Positions 11,101-22,000 of a stretch of 64,000 bases of DNA are shown here, piece after piece; position 1 is the first letter of the stretch; each line of letters begins with the position of its first letter. The position numbers and the translations under genes were made by a program. Source of the DNA: Pisaster brevispinus (Eukaryota; Echinodermata; Asteroidea; Forcipulatida; Asteriidae); assembly GCA_023634235.1 (NCBI GenBank), contig JAMKCF010000018.1, forward strand, positions 7,328,768 through 7,392,767, given 5' to 3'. The notes under the pieces are model-generated. The model was not told where the DNA came from, searched no databases, and worked only from the letters and a program-made list of their open reading frames with translations.

Positions 11101-13419
11101 GGAAGAATAATCTGTAAATTGGAATAAACAATCTGAGAAAAATGTTATGCAAAACAAAATCTCAAATTGAAATTTGTTTTGAATACCTTTCTCTCAAACC
11201 ACATTCCTTAGACATGTTAGATGGGAATCGTTTCTCAAAATGTATTTATTATCAACAGCTGCAGTGCTTCTTACCAAGTAAGTTTTTATGGTCAGGAACT
11301 TTTAGAGTAATTACCAAAGTTATACCCTACCTTTAATATTAAGCAAGGCACTTCACCTTTACGCTAAGCTGTAGGTCCCTTGTGTCTTGTTATGCATCCA
11401 AAATAACCTAATGTATTTGCTGTTATTGAGAAGGGGTTTGCTACAGCATTTCTGGCATGGTTGGCTGTAGCCTTTAGTCAAGGTGCACCGCGGCACCCCA
11501 TCCCAGCCCAGATATCACGCACGAAAAAAGACTAGCGAAGTATACATGCATGCTCGTTTCCATTTACATGTTTTTAGTTGATGACGTGTTAAGTAAAAGT
11601 TCTAAAAATGCAAATAAAATTTAGTTTTGTCAAATTATCCTTATTTATGTTACCGATTGTCAAACTATTTGCCAGACAGCATTACCCATCTATATAATAG
11701 AGGAGTCCAACATCTAGTTGCCGGTGATTGGGTACAAGAAATTGCATATATAAATATTTCATGATCTTGAATATTTGATTAGCTGAACGAGTTGGTAAAG
11801 GCGCTTCGCGGCTTCGCTGCTCGCGCTAGTCTTTTTTCGTGCGTCTTGACCAAAGGCTAGGTTGGCTGCAGATACCGCAGCATGAAAACCCTTACACAGT
11901 GCTATACCAGGCCTCAAAATAACCCACGGCACCCACAGCAATTGCCAGGGTGCCCTGTGCTTTTGCTGTGGTGCCCTCTCCAACTGTCCAAGGTTCCAAT
12001 ACAAATTTACATTTTCTTCATAGAGGTGCCCCTTAGCAGAGGAAAAATTGCTGTGCCCCTTCAAGAGCGAAGTTCAAGGCCTGCTATATAAATTGGTGCT
12101 ATACAATTCAAAAACTTAGCATTACTGGCTTACCCTTATTAAGCACTTTGAGAGGTTTGTAGGTAAACTCTGTATTAGAATTGAGTATTATCATTATTAT
12201 TATAAATAATTATTAAGTTTAAGCTTAATCCTCTTCATGTACTTTCCAACTTAATGAGAATTTATTGAGAAAGTTCATTCATCTTTCTCTACTGATGATT
12301 TATGACCTTTGACCCTTTCAGGAAGAGGAATTAAAGAACGCCATGTTACTGGTAATGGCCAACAAGCAGGACATGGAAAACGCTCTCACAAAAGCGCAAG
12401 TAGCAACTGAACTCGGCCTGTCGGCCCTGAGGAATCGCAAGTACCAAATCTTCAAGACGTCCGCCATCAACGGGGAGGGACTGGAGGAGGCGATGCAATG
12501 GTAAGCAAGGCTAGACTGTCTTGTCCCCTGTGTGACATATCAGCCATGAACTTTGGTTCTTAGTAAAGCAAAGATGGAACCAGACTAAATGACCCTTCCA
12601 GCCTCTTTATGATAACCATGATCTGAGAGGGAGACGAACAAAATGGCAGCGCTGTAAAAAAAACAGAGTACTGCCAGCTGTCTCCTTTTAACAATGTTCC
12701 GCTGGCCAAATGCTAGTTAAAACAACATTCAAAGTTATTTCCGGCATCCGTATTTAATATGAAAAATGGCCCAGTGAAAAGCTGGCGGAGTTGCAAAACA
12801 GCAAGCTACCTGGTCTAACTGGCTAGTCGACGAAAAAGCTAGGAGCAAGCCCTGCTGCTGAACTGGTTTGAGGGTGTCCTGCAGTTTTGTCTTTCTGCAT
12901 GTTCTGGGACCTTTTCATCTTTCTCTTGACGTCAAGTGTAAAGACTTGTGTAAGCCTTTGGTTGGAAGGGTTGATTTGTTCTTTGTTTCCAGAAGATGAT
13001 TTGATCTAAAACAGACATGTGGAATTTCTGCATCCATAGATATCTACATTTGTAAAATCTAGTTTATCTTGTTTCATGCATTTTTCCTGTAGCTCCACTT
13101 TTTTTTCCCAACCTTATATGACCTAGTCGTGAATACTGTACTAGCCTCAGCTTTTTTTTTTTCGCCCAAACATTACACACTTCTTGCACACAGACAAAGC
13201 GGAACTGGGTAAATAAAGGTGCATCGAGAATGATCACTCCTTGGAACGAGTTTGCCCAAACCCAGATTCTGACAAAACCAGATCTTGAGTCCGAGGCACT
13301 AGAGCACTCGGCCCTGACGCTCCATGGATGCGTTCATTACTGCAAACAAAAACTAAATTATATTTTACGTTTCTTTCTTTCTCGTTAGGCTGGTGAGTGA
13401 ACTCAAAACGTCGCAGTAA
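8054..13419 (+). CDS. ARL1: ADP-ribosylation factor-like protein 1 (ARL1), five exons
   Basis: The joined exons 8054-8175, 9716-9797, 10386-10497, 12322-12500 and 13389-13419 give 174 residues from the ATG at 8055. All small-GTPase motifs are present: GLDGAGKT (17-24), the TIGFN switch region (41-45), WDLGGQ (59-64), NKQD (119-122) and TSA (151-153). The stretch around [17 protein letters not shown] identifies the ARF/ARL1 group, and the chain ends ELKTSQ. ARL1 is a trans-Golgi GTPase that recruits GRIP-domain golgins. Animal ARL1 is about 181 residues, starting with a Gly2 that is myristoylated. Here the first ~7 residues are absent from the 8054 exon, which follows a splice acceptor (TTTTTACTAG) and starts with the last base of a codon, so a small upstream exon is implied. 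Introns are packed with minisatellites. Confidence 0.93.
9716..9797 (+). CDS. ARL1: ARL1 exon with switch regions
   Basis: Follows a long pyrimidine tract ending CACAG. It encodes TIGFNVETV through WDLGGQTSI, the effector switch 1, interswitch and DxxGQ motif. It ends AG|GTAAGC in phase 2. Confidence 0.92.
10386..10497 (+). CDS. ARL1: ARL1 exon, central G domain
   Basis: Encodes [20 protein letters not shown] through VAMLE and ends in phase 0 at GTGAGT. This segment is nearly invariant in ARL1 proteins. Confidence 0.92.
10559..11045 (+). repeat. ~85 bp minisatellite in ARL1 intron, about six copies
   Basis: Units share TTGATGGATTC, GTACTGCA, CCAACCATGCTTAGCATGAG and GGCATACCAATCTTATCAG. Copies differ by a few substitutions and short indels. 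Related single or tandem units occur near 600-790, 9925-10200 and 13975-14612. Confidence 0.9.
11046..12320. other. Rest of ARL1 intron: no exon, dispersed repeat fragments
   Basis: Contains stretches resembling dispersed repeats, such as a TGGTAAAGGCGC tRNA-like box near 11790. Nothing reads as an exon until the acceptor at 12321. Confidence 0.45.
12322..12500 (+). CDS. ARL1: ARL1 exon with NKQD and TSA
   Basis: Encodes [20 protein letters not shown] through EEAMQ, supplying guanine-specificity motifs G4 and G5. It lies between TTTCAG and GTAAGC, ending in phase 2. Confidence 0.92.
13199..13345 (-). repeat. Degenerate tRNA-Leu-type SINE fragment
   Basis: Read on the minus strand it carries GCACTAGAGC-like and CTCAAGATCTGG-like pieces of the SINE family best seen at 40980-41338. 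It is heavily decayed and lies in the last ARL1 intron. Confidence 0.35.
13389..13419 (+). CDS. ARL1: ARL1 last coding exon
   Basis: Thirty-one bases after CTCGTTAG. They complete the split Trp codon and read LVSELKTSQ then TAA (13417-13419), a normal ARL1 C-terminal helix end. Confidence 0.88.
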
Positions 13420-13974
13420 CAAAGAGACTTTTGTAGATTCTTCCTTCGTATTTCTTATAAATTTAAACAGTATCATCAAACTGTTGGGGGCAGTTGATTT
13501 TCTGACAACAGAGGGCGCTGCGTACGCGCTGCTGCTTCGGGACTGCATGCATCATTGATTGTCATCGGGCTTGTTGGTAATTCCATTAGTTTTCCCGGCC
13601 CCGTAAAAACGATGAGAAATTGTGATTGCATTGAGGCCGTTAATTGTTGAGAAATACCAGTGGTTTTGAAGAGGTGTTCCACACTCTTGCAAAATGTCAT
13701 GAATGTTGGAAGGGGCGGGGCATTGCAGGCTCCAAGGGAGTCTGCAGATACTAATCATTAAATGACCGATCCGTGAAACCCCACCTGCTTTTAGCAATGA
13801 TACTTGCATTGGTTGACAAATGCATCTCCGTCCCTAATATGTGACACAGCATTTTGAAATGCATCAACTTGTTCCTGTAATTTTTATCCGTCAGATTTTT
13901 GTGCCTCCCATGGTTGGTCAATGCATTAAAACCCTAACCATCCCCAATTTGTCAAAAATCCATTCTCATGTTTT

Positions 13975-14612
13975 GTTTGATTCTGTTGGACTGAGGACTG
14001 AACTAGTAAATTGACCCTGCTTTACATGGGATCAGGCATACCACCATAATCAGAGTTCCAACAGTTTGGGTGTTGAGTACTGAATGGTGTTGGACTGAGC
14101 ACTGCACTAGTAAACTGACCATGCTTTACATAGGATCAGGCTTGCCACTATAATCAGAGTCCAACAGTTTGGGTGTTGAGTTACTGAATGGTGTTGGACT
14201 GAGGACTGCACTAGTAAACTGATCATGCTTTACATGGGATCAGGCATACCACCATAATCAGAGTTCCAACAGTTTGGGTGTTGAGTTACTGAATGGTGTT
14301 GGACTGAGCACTGCACTAGTAAACTGATCATGCTTTACATGGGATCAGGCATACCACCATAATCAGAGTCCAACAGTTTGGGTGTTGAGTTACTGAATGG
14401 TGTTGGACTGAGGACTGCACTAGTAAACTGATCATGCTTTACATGGGATCAGGCATCCCACCATAATCAGAGTCCAACAGTTTGGGTGTTGAGTTACTGT
14501 ATGGTGTTGGACTGAGCACTGCACTAGTAAACTGATCATGCTTTACATGGGATCAGGCATACCACCATAATCAGAGTTTAACAGTTTGGGTGTTGAGTTA
14601 CTGTATGGTATC
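13975..14612 (+). repeat. ~107 bp minisatellite after ARL1, six copies
   Basis: Units read GGTGTTGGACTGAG, ACTGCACTAGTAAACTGA, TGCTTTACATGGGATCAGGC, CACCATAATCAGAG, CAACAGTTTGGGTGTTGAG. Two earlier units of the same family sit inside an ARL1 intron (about 9925-10200). It lies within the presumed 3' UTR. Confidence 0.9.
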
Positions 14613-16660
14613 GGATTTTGTTAGCGTGAGGAAGGATTTTAATAAGTGACTTAAGGGAATTAGGGTTAATGGTCCGAGCTTAAGAGAATGGTCTGCCGCA
14701 TGAATTTTAAATTAAGGGTGACAGTAAAACGTGGCCGTTGTATAACTATTATATCTGACTTCTGTGACATTCCATGTTATTTGAGACAGGAATCAATTTC
14801 ATAAAGCTGTTAAGAAATCCAAATTTGCTTGCAAAATAATAATAATGGTGCCAGCCAAAATATATGAAAGGCATGGTTTTTGGCTGGTGACCTAGTTTTT
14901 TTAAAGCAAGAGTTTTTAGTGGTAAGCAAATTTTAGCCCTTACCGGCTTGATGAAGTTACTGTGTTGTCCACTGTTTTCCACAGGGAAGGTCAAACAGAA
15001 CAAAATACTTCTTAAAATTTAACTTCCTTGTTCCCTTTCCTTGGTAGCCTGTCTGCTGTTCGGTTTTAATCCCAATTCTACAACTCACAGGGCTTGACTT
15101 CACAAAGAGCCAATATTTCTCTTCTGTGGCTAATGGCATAGCTTTTACCCTCAAATTCCTGGGTTTTTGGGGGGGTTTTTTGGAGTCCAACACCAATTGT
15201 TAAATTATTGTTTGTTGGTGCTTAGCGGTTGTGGGAGAAGTGTATATAAAATTAGGTGTTTTGGGATCTTACGAAAGAGTCATTTCAATTTTGTCTTGGC
15301 AACGTCGGCCATGAGGTTAGTTTGGGGTCAGCTACGTCCTATCAGCACCAATACGTTTGGTAACACAGTTTGATTAAGAGGGTCGTAAATTGTGAACTGA
15401 AAAACATAACTCGCTCTGTGTAAGATGGTATTATTCAAACTTATTTGGCTTTGTAATTACAAGATTTAACCGCACTTAACAAAGATACAGTTTTCAACCC
15501 TCCAACCAAATTTATGCAAGGCCAGCATACTGCCAAGATTTCAATAGAGGGCGGTTTAGATGTAAACAAGGGGGCACATGTTCTAAATTGCAGATAATTT
15601 AATATAGACCAATTTCAGGCCTGGAACTACACATGGCCTCTATTGTCCTGGTCTGCGTCTTGGTGCCCCTTCAGAATTCTCACATAGAATTTAAGATTTT
15701 CCATTAGACCTTATGCATGTGATGTCATTTGAGTAGGGCGCCCTCGCCTAGCGGTCAAAAAAGGAGGTTGTCCATTGGCCAATCCTGTGCGCTGCACGTA
15801 CAAATCTGTGCATTTCCATTGTGTCATCATCGGTTCACCTCAAAGATGGCTGCTTGATGACGTCGATTCAGGTCTATGGAAGTGTCCTTTGCAAAATGTG
15901 ACTAACGGTCTTGCCCTCTCAAAGATGAAATTCCTGGCCTGGCCTTAGTACCCCTTCAAAAGGTTTCTCATAGACTCTAAAAGTTTCTCATAGGTTTGGA
16001 AATGGCCTTGCAATCTCAAAGATGAAGTTCCCAGGCCCGTAATTTATTTAATATCGGTCCATTTTAGAATTAGCCTCCCAAAGTATGAGCTATGTTGTAG
16101 TGGTTTTTTTTTTTTTTTTTTTTTTTTTTTTGGGGGGGGGGGGGGTTTGTACGTTTAGCAGATTCTAAACTTACTTGCCCAACTGGTGAGCTTTTTAAAA
16201 TGATACAAGCATTGTTTTTTGTTTGGTTTTTGTTATTGTTTTTAAGTAGCATACATGAAATTGCATAGTGGCTGATCGGTGCCCATTTTCATAACACTGT
16301 TAAGCAGTTAATAATATTGCTTAGCAGAAACAGGTTACCAGACAAACTACCATGTGATGCTTGTCGCTGGTTCCCTGCTGTAATTTGCTGAGCAGAAGAA
16401 TTTGCTAACCACCATTTTCTGCTGAACAGCATCTTCAAACTTATCCCAGACCATGCTAATGAAGTGATAATACGCATAGTAGATTTGTAAAAGTATTCCA
16501 TGCTTGCAATGAATCCATTGACCCGCCATCTTACCACTCTTTTATTTAATACATGTGATATGCCTTAACATGGAGATCTTAAATCACTGTTGAATGTACC
16601 TGTATGTATTCTTTTGTATTGGGAGTAGTAAAATGTCAGTGTGATGGCTTCACTGACTAA
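14613..16660. other. ARL1 3' region: repeats, no coding exon seen
   Basis: Holds pieces of the CATAGAGCTG-type MITE family (about 14790-15120 and 16285-16540), a diverged element at 15700-15960, and a T-run followed by a G-run at about 16104-16145 that could trouble assembly. Confidence 0.45.
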
Positions 16661-16666
16661 AATAAA
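16661..16666 (+). terminator. Candidate ARL1 poly(A) signal AATAAA
   Basis: The canonical hexamer in AAAATAAACCT lies 3.2 kb after the ARL1 stop. The distance is long but the interval is mostly repeats and no other gene intervenes. RNA data would settle it. Confidence 0.35.
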
Positions 16667-17339
16667 CCTAAACTTTAATTCCTTGAGATATTCTGATTAA
16701 TGAACCCCCTTATTAATGTAAATTTATGACCACACTTCATCGAGAAGAATATGATTGTTTTAAATTGGAAAAATAATTTTGTTTAATTACTACATTGTAT
16801 TTTGTTCGATTCATCTTTTTATTTATGTATTATAGGCTTACATTATAGAAATGGATGAAAAAAAAGTAAAGAAGTTTTGTAGTTTGAATTCAGAATCAAT
16901 GTGTTAATTTATTGTTACAGTCATGTTTACGAGAGACGGAAAAACATCACCGTCATGAAAGTTGCACCCCACTAAATAAACTCCCATAACTTACAGTGCA
17001 AAATGCTAATTATTCAAAGAAACAAAATAATAACAGTATTTAGAATTCTCACAGCTTTTTACTGTGAAGGGTAAATTATCCGTTGACTTTATAAACTTTT
17101 ATCCTCTGCTCAATTTAATATGGGGAGTCCCTGGGCCCGTCGAGTTATTCCCCTCCAGATAAAAACTCCTTCGTGAAAATTCAAATTTTTCTAATAGGTT
17201 TTAAAATAGGGCTGTCTCTTCGTGAAAACTCAAAACTCATAGTGTTCGTATTTGGCTCTGTGCCAACGCTGTGTACTCAAATGTAAAAACTAGCAAACCG
17301 AAAATTGTCTTCTGTGCGTGAAAACTAACAACTTTAAAT

Positions 17340-17453
17340 GGGCCCATTTCATAGAGCTGATTTAGGCAAGAAAAGGTAATCTTTATTCTGGTAAGCTTAT
17401 TTTGTTGTGCTTAGCATCTTTTTGTGCTTAAGCAGCTCTATGAAGTCGGGCCC
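17340..17453. mobile_element. Short MITE with GGGCCC ends
   Basis: The left end reads GGGCCCATTTCATAGAGCTG and the right end is its near reverse complement, CAGCTCTATGAAGTCGGGCCC being the mirrored form. At 114 bp it is a non-autonomous DNA element. Relatives occur at 24532-24712 and 55487-55780. Confidence 0.7.
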
Positions 17454-17729
17454 TGGTGATGCTGTCCTTGTGCAAATTTTTGTGTAATTACGACACTATA
17501 ACGTTTTGTGACTTCAAACAAGGGGTAAATGAATGACGTCATTGATAACATCCAAAATGTGTAAAAGTACAGATTTGCCAAATGATATCATTGTTTTAAA
17601 GAATTTGCTGTTCGTGAAAACGGTGACGATATATATATATATATTTATATAATATCAAGTCATGAACCACAAGGGAAACTGACTGGGAAATTTATATTTA
17701 AATAGTTTGGGTTTGAACAAAGAACAATT

Positions 17730-17801
17730 GACTGGAGCGGGACTTGAACCAACGACCTCCGGATTAACGTACCGGCGCTCTACCAACTGACCTATCCAGC
17801 C
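17730..17801 (-). repeat. tRNA-like body, array copy 1
   Basis: Folds as a 72 nt cloverleaf: acceptor GGCTGGA with TCCAGTC, A box, B box GGTTCAAGTCC. This copy has a substitution in the D-stem (GACCTATCC on the plus strand, where others have GAGCTATCC), which breaks one pair. Confidence 0.6.
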
Positions 17802-18046
17802 CTATGTTGGCGGTCTCCCTATTAGTCAATATCTTTGTTTGGGGTGCCAGTCAGAAGCCATACAACCGTTAACTGCCGTGTAGCCAGGGATCACACCCAG
17901 GTTTACGATTCAACCTGGGAAGCGGCAGCCACGGGATCACCTTAAGGGGATGCGACTTTTTATATTAAATATCAAGTCATGAACCACAAGGGAAACTGAC
18001 TGGGAAATTTTTATTTAAATAGTTTGGGTTTGAACAAAGAACAATT

Positions 18047-18118
18047 GACTGGAGCGGGACTTGAACCAACGACCTCCGGATTAACGTACCGGCGCTCTAC
18101 CAACTGAGCTATCCAGCC
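18047..18118 (-). repeat. tRNA-like body, array copy 2
   Basis: Same 72 nt body with an intact D-stem (GCTC/GAGC). The anticodon loop reads ACGTTAA, giving GTT (Asn) by position, but position 33 is C rather than the universal T, and positions 31/39 and 51/63 are mismatched. More likely a SINE head than a working tRNA. Confidence 0.6.
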
Positions 18119-18363
18119 CTATGTTGGCGGTCTCCCTATTAGTCAATATCTTTGTTCGGGGTGCCAGTCAGAAGCCATACAACCGTTAACTGCCGTGTAG
18201 CCAGGGATCACACCCACGTTTACGATTCAACCTGGGAAGCAGCAGCCACGGGATCACCTTAAGGGGATGCGACTTTTTATATTAAATATCAAGTCATGAA
18301 CCACAAGGGAAACTGACTGGGAAATTTTTATTTAAATAGTTTGGGTTTGAACAAAGAACAATT

Positions 18364-18435
18364 GACTGGAGCGGGACTTGAACCAACGACCTCCGGATTA
18401 ACGTACCGGCGCTCTACCAACTGAGCTATCCAGCC
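18364..18435 (-). repeat. tRNA-like body, array copy 3
   Basis: Identical in layout to copy 2, including the ACGTTAA loop. The pol III A and B boxes are both preserved. Confidence 0.6.
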
Positions 18436-18669
18436 CTATGTTGGCGGTCTCCCTATTAGTCAATATCTTTGTTCGGGGTGCCAGTCAGAAGCCATACAAC
18501 CGTTAACTGCCATGTAGCCAGGGATCACACCCAGGTTTACGATTCAACCTGGGAATAAATATATAAATTTGGAAACAAATATTGGCCTAATGTAATTCTA
18601 TAATTGACGTGATTTCTCGTTCCGATACGAGCGAGACTTGCACAGTCTGATGGCGTTTGCTGTTGCATT

Positions 18670-18675
18670 TTTATT
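18670..18675 (-). terminator. Poly(A) signal of the PAN-FAMeT gene
   Basis: AATAAA on the minus strand, 85 bp past the stop codon, in ATTCAATAAAAATG. It gives a short, ordinary 3' UTR for the gene that ends at 18760. Confidence 0.6.
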
Positions 18676-18759
18676 GAATAAATTAATATTGTATTGCCAT
18701 TGCTGGTTTCGCTAGGTCCTCAACACACACAAAACCGTTTGACTAAAATGAACTAATAA

Positions 18760-19031
18760 TTAAGCGCAGTTGACATACAAAAGCCAAATATTTGTCTGGC
18801 CCCAACTGCCAATCCCAAAATACCTAATGGTGACGTTTCCAGGTGCTTCATAAAAGTCAAAGAACGCCCTCTCTCGGTAACGGCCAAGCAAGAAACGACC
18901 ACGGTCGTACCGAAACCAAAAGCGACGCATCTCCGACTCACTGACGATGGAGACCGTTTGTACTGAAGCCATTTCTGCACAGTTAGAGCATCGACGTAAT
19001 AATGTTTTGCTGTTACCGTTACCGCCAATCA
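18760..19031 (-). CDS. PAN-FAMeT exon 4: second half of FAMeT domain and stop
   Basis: Acceptor TTTGTCGTAG. Reads VIGGNGNSKTLLRRC through GSWGQTNIWLLYVNCA then a stop. The IGGxGNSKTLLRR and FGIGSWG motifs are the clearest family signature. Confidence 0.85.
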
Positions 19032-22000
19032 CTACGACAAAAGCACGCAAAAATATTCAATCAGTATGCGTATATAGCGATTCCCTTTTATTGAAAGCAC
19101 ATGGAAAACATTATTTTTTTATTTGATTTGATTTGAAATGTTTTATTCAAACAAAGACATCACACAGCCAAAGGTTGAATTGCAGTCTAGCAGCACCACA
19201 GCAAAAAACAACAACAACAACAAAAACAACAACAACAACAACAACAACGACAACGGCGACGATGATGGCGGCGACAACAACAACAACAACATTACCAAAC
19301 AACAACACTAAATAACAGACGCAACAGCAACCAAAAAGCAATAACAAGGCCATGGAAAAGCAAAGGGCATCTAAAAACACAACATGTAAATTAATTTAAA
19401 AAACAAAAAATAACAAAAAAAAATTAACAAAAACGAAACTCTTTTATAAAAACAAGCATTAACATTACAATATTTTAAAATATTATAATATCAGTAGTGC
19501 TCCAAGACCGGAACCACCTCCAATTGAGACCACCACAATTAGTAATATTGTCAAAGACGGCACTTCATGTGACCCAACATACATGAACAAAAAACAAGCC
19601 TGTCAAAAATGTTAAGCTCAATCGGTCATTGGAGTTACGAGAAAATAGTGCAGATATACACCATAATCAAACTCTCTATCTGTGAGTTGCAGTGGTTCTG
19701 AAAAGTACCGATGGTTTAACAACCCGACGCCTTCGGGAGAATGTTGGACTCTTTTGCTGTAGCTTGTAAAAAAAATATAGGCTCAGCTGATTGGTTCGTG
19801 AAGGCGAGACTGGGAACAGGCTCAACTCGGGCTAGCCTCGTGGTGGTGGTGGTGTGATGGGGGGGGGGGGGGGTGTTCACTGAAACTTCGAATTGTTCTG
19901 AACCGATGGTTACTTTTAGAAACACTACAACTCACAGAGAAAGTTGTATGTACATGGTGTATCGGCAAACCTCACTATAGGTTGTATTCCAACCCACCAT
20001 GCAAAAGTCTTAAATTTCACTTTTTAACCCATAATTGTGAGACTATAGGTGGAAACACCCAAAATGCATGGCACATGTTATTTATTTCACTGTTTTCTCC
20101 AAAAAGGTTCAGTGCCCTGGGGGAGTCAAAGTCCTTAACACTCTAGACTGGACTATTCCGCATACCTAATAACAGGTCTCATAGTTGTGTAGTGTTTTTC
20201 TCCTGGGCCGACTTTTTTCCCCACTTATATTCGTGCACAAAATTGTACAGACATACAGACCTACCGAGATCTGAACCCTCTGAATGGAGCATCTGCTTTT
20301 TGTAGCAGGCTTCCTGATGTGTTACAAGCCCCCCCCCCCCCCCCCGGCCGCCAGTCAAACTTTTTGGCTCGCTTGGGTGGCTGTATGTGCGCAGCTTCCC
20401 GCATGTGTGTAATTTCTTGGGTTACTTCCTTAAAATGTTAAATGTTTTGTAGTTTTCCATTTTAAGGAATAGGGGAGTCACATTGTCAAAGCCAGTCGAG
20501 TTCGTTCGTTTGAACATTGTTTTTAGGGGGGTTTTTTTTGGTTTTTTTTTCCTCTTGTGTTTCTTACCTATCTCATACTGCACATCATCGTAGTTATCTG
20601 TACTTCTGGACAGACTTAGTATAGCGTCCTGTGACGTTTTTACTCCGAAATCAGCCACAAACTCCCCTTCAAAATCATGGAATGGGTACTGGTAGCTTCT
20701 GTAGCCAAACGTGTGGAATAAGCGCGTACATACTATATTGAGAAAGATAAATGCAAAACATATTATTTTATTTTTTTTAATTTGTGGCGTGTAGCGGCAG
20801 GGCAGTCGAGCGCACTCAAGCTCTGGTGTTTCTGACCGGCTGAGTCCCGATGGCCATAAGGGAATCTGCGATCGCCCCACCCCCTCCCCCACCCCGGTGT
20901 GTGTGTCCCAATACGGTACAACATGGGTAAAACTAACGTAAAATTAAACGAAGGGGGTACAATCTACTGCCACTTTGAAGGACGACCTCGATCGGTACCA
21001 CCTTCTCATCCTGCTCCTGCTGTTGCTGCTGCTGCTGTTGCTGCTGCTGCTGTTGCTGCTGCTGCTGATGCAGCTGTTCTGCTGTTGTTGCTGATGCTGC
21101 TGCTGCCGCTGCTGCATGCTGGTAGGGGTGCTGCAGCTGCTGTTGCTGCTGTTGTTGCTGCTGTTGCTGCTGTTGCTTAGTGTTGCTGCTGTTGTTGCTG
21201 CTGGAGTTGTTGCTGGTGCTGCTGTTGCTGTCGTTGCTGCCATTGCTGCTGTTGTTTTTGTTGCTGCTGCTGCTGCTGCTGCTGCTGATTCTGCTATAGA
21301 CTGTGCAAGTCTCGCGCGCATTCGAACTTCCGTGACCGTTGTGGTCCCAACCACTATGAAGTTTTACGTGGGCGAGTATTTGTTTCGATAATTATTGTAG
21401 TTTAACGTGGTTTAGGACCATATTGAACATTATATTATGTTATTGGAAATGTAACACGTTTTATATTCTATACCCATGGTTTGACCACCGCGAATCCGCG
21501 TACGGGGTTTCTAATGATAGAATCAAAATAAGCATCATTGTCCCAGAGAGTTTTAATTTTAATTTATCAGTAATTAACGAACTATTTTTGTATTAAGAGC
21601 TAAAACTAATTTTATAAAAAAATGCAATGGGTATTTTTGTTGTTCAGACTTTGTCATGAGATATAATTTAAAACGATTTGATTTCAGGAATAAATGCTCT
21701 TCGTTTAACGTGTTTTCTCGTTCCGATACGCGCGAGACTTGCACAGTCTATTGTTGTTGTAATTTTTTTAAATAACGTTTTTATAAAGGATTACCTTCAC
21801 GGTCGAAGTCCGAACACCCGTCGTCCACTATGTGGTTATACGGCGTGGTCATAATGGTTGCATCGCTTAAAACACAGTTCCCGGTGTCTTTGCAAAAGCG
21901 AAAATGCCTGTAATCCGAAACATAACTATGTTTATTGTTACAGACAGTCAAAATCATATAAAACTGTGGGAAAATAGGGGCGGGACACAAGGGATAATTA

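Larger units (their letters stand above)
17652..18556 (-). repeat. Three-copy tandem array of a 317 bp tRNA-derived unit
   Basis: Each unit contains, on the minus strand, a 72 nt tRNA-like body followed by a common tail with the words TTTGTTCAAACCCAAAC, CCCAGTCAGTTTCCC, AAAAAGTCGCATCCCC and GTTAACGGTTGTATGGC. The tRNA-like bodies start exactly 317 bp apart, with very few differences between copies, so the duplication is recent or homogenised. Dispersed copies in SAAL1 introns show the unit is a SINE-like family. Confidence 0.85.

Noticed and set aside
17730..18435. Calling the 72 nt bodies functional tRNA-Asn genes
   Set aside because: C at position 33, mismatches in the anticodon and T stems, long shared tails and dispersed diverged copies indicate a SINE family.
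17652..18556. CRISPR-like array of regularly spaced repeats
   Set aside because: The repeats are 317 bp units that include the spacer itself, in a eukaryotic genome with no cas genes.
19133..19380. Poly-Thr and poly-Val frames
   Set aside because: Products of a CAA/ACA-rich tract in an intron of the PAN-FAMeT gene.
20899..21391. Open frames of ~90-136 codons on both strands
   Set aside because: They translate CTG/TTG repeats (poly-Leu, poly-Ala, poly-Ser). No splice or domain support, and both strands are open at once.
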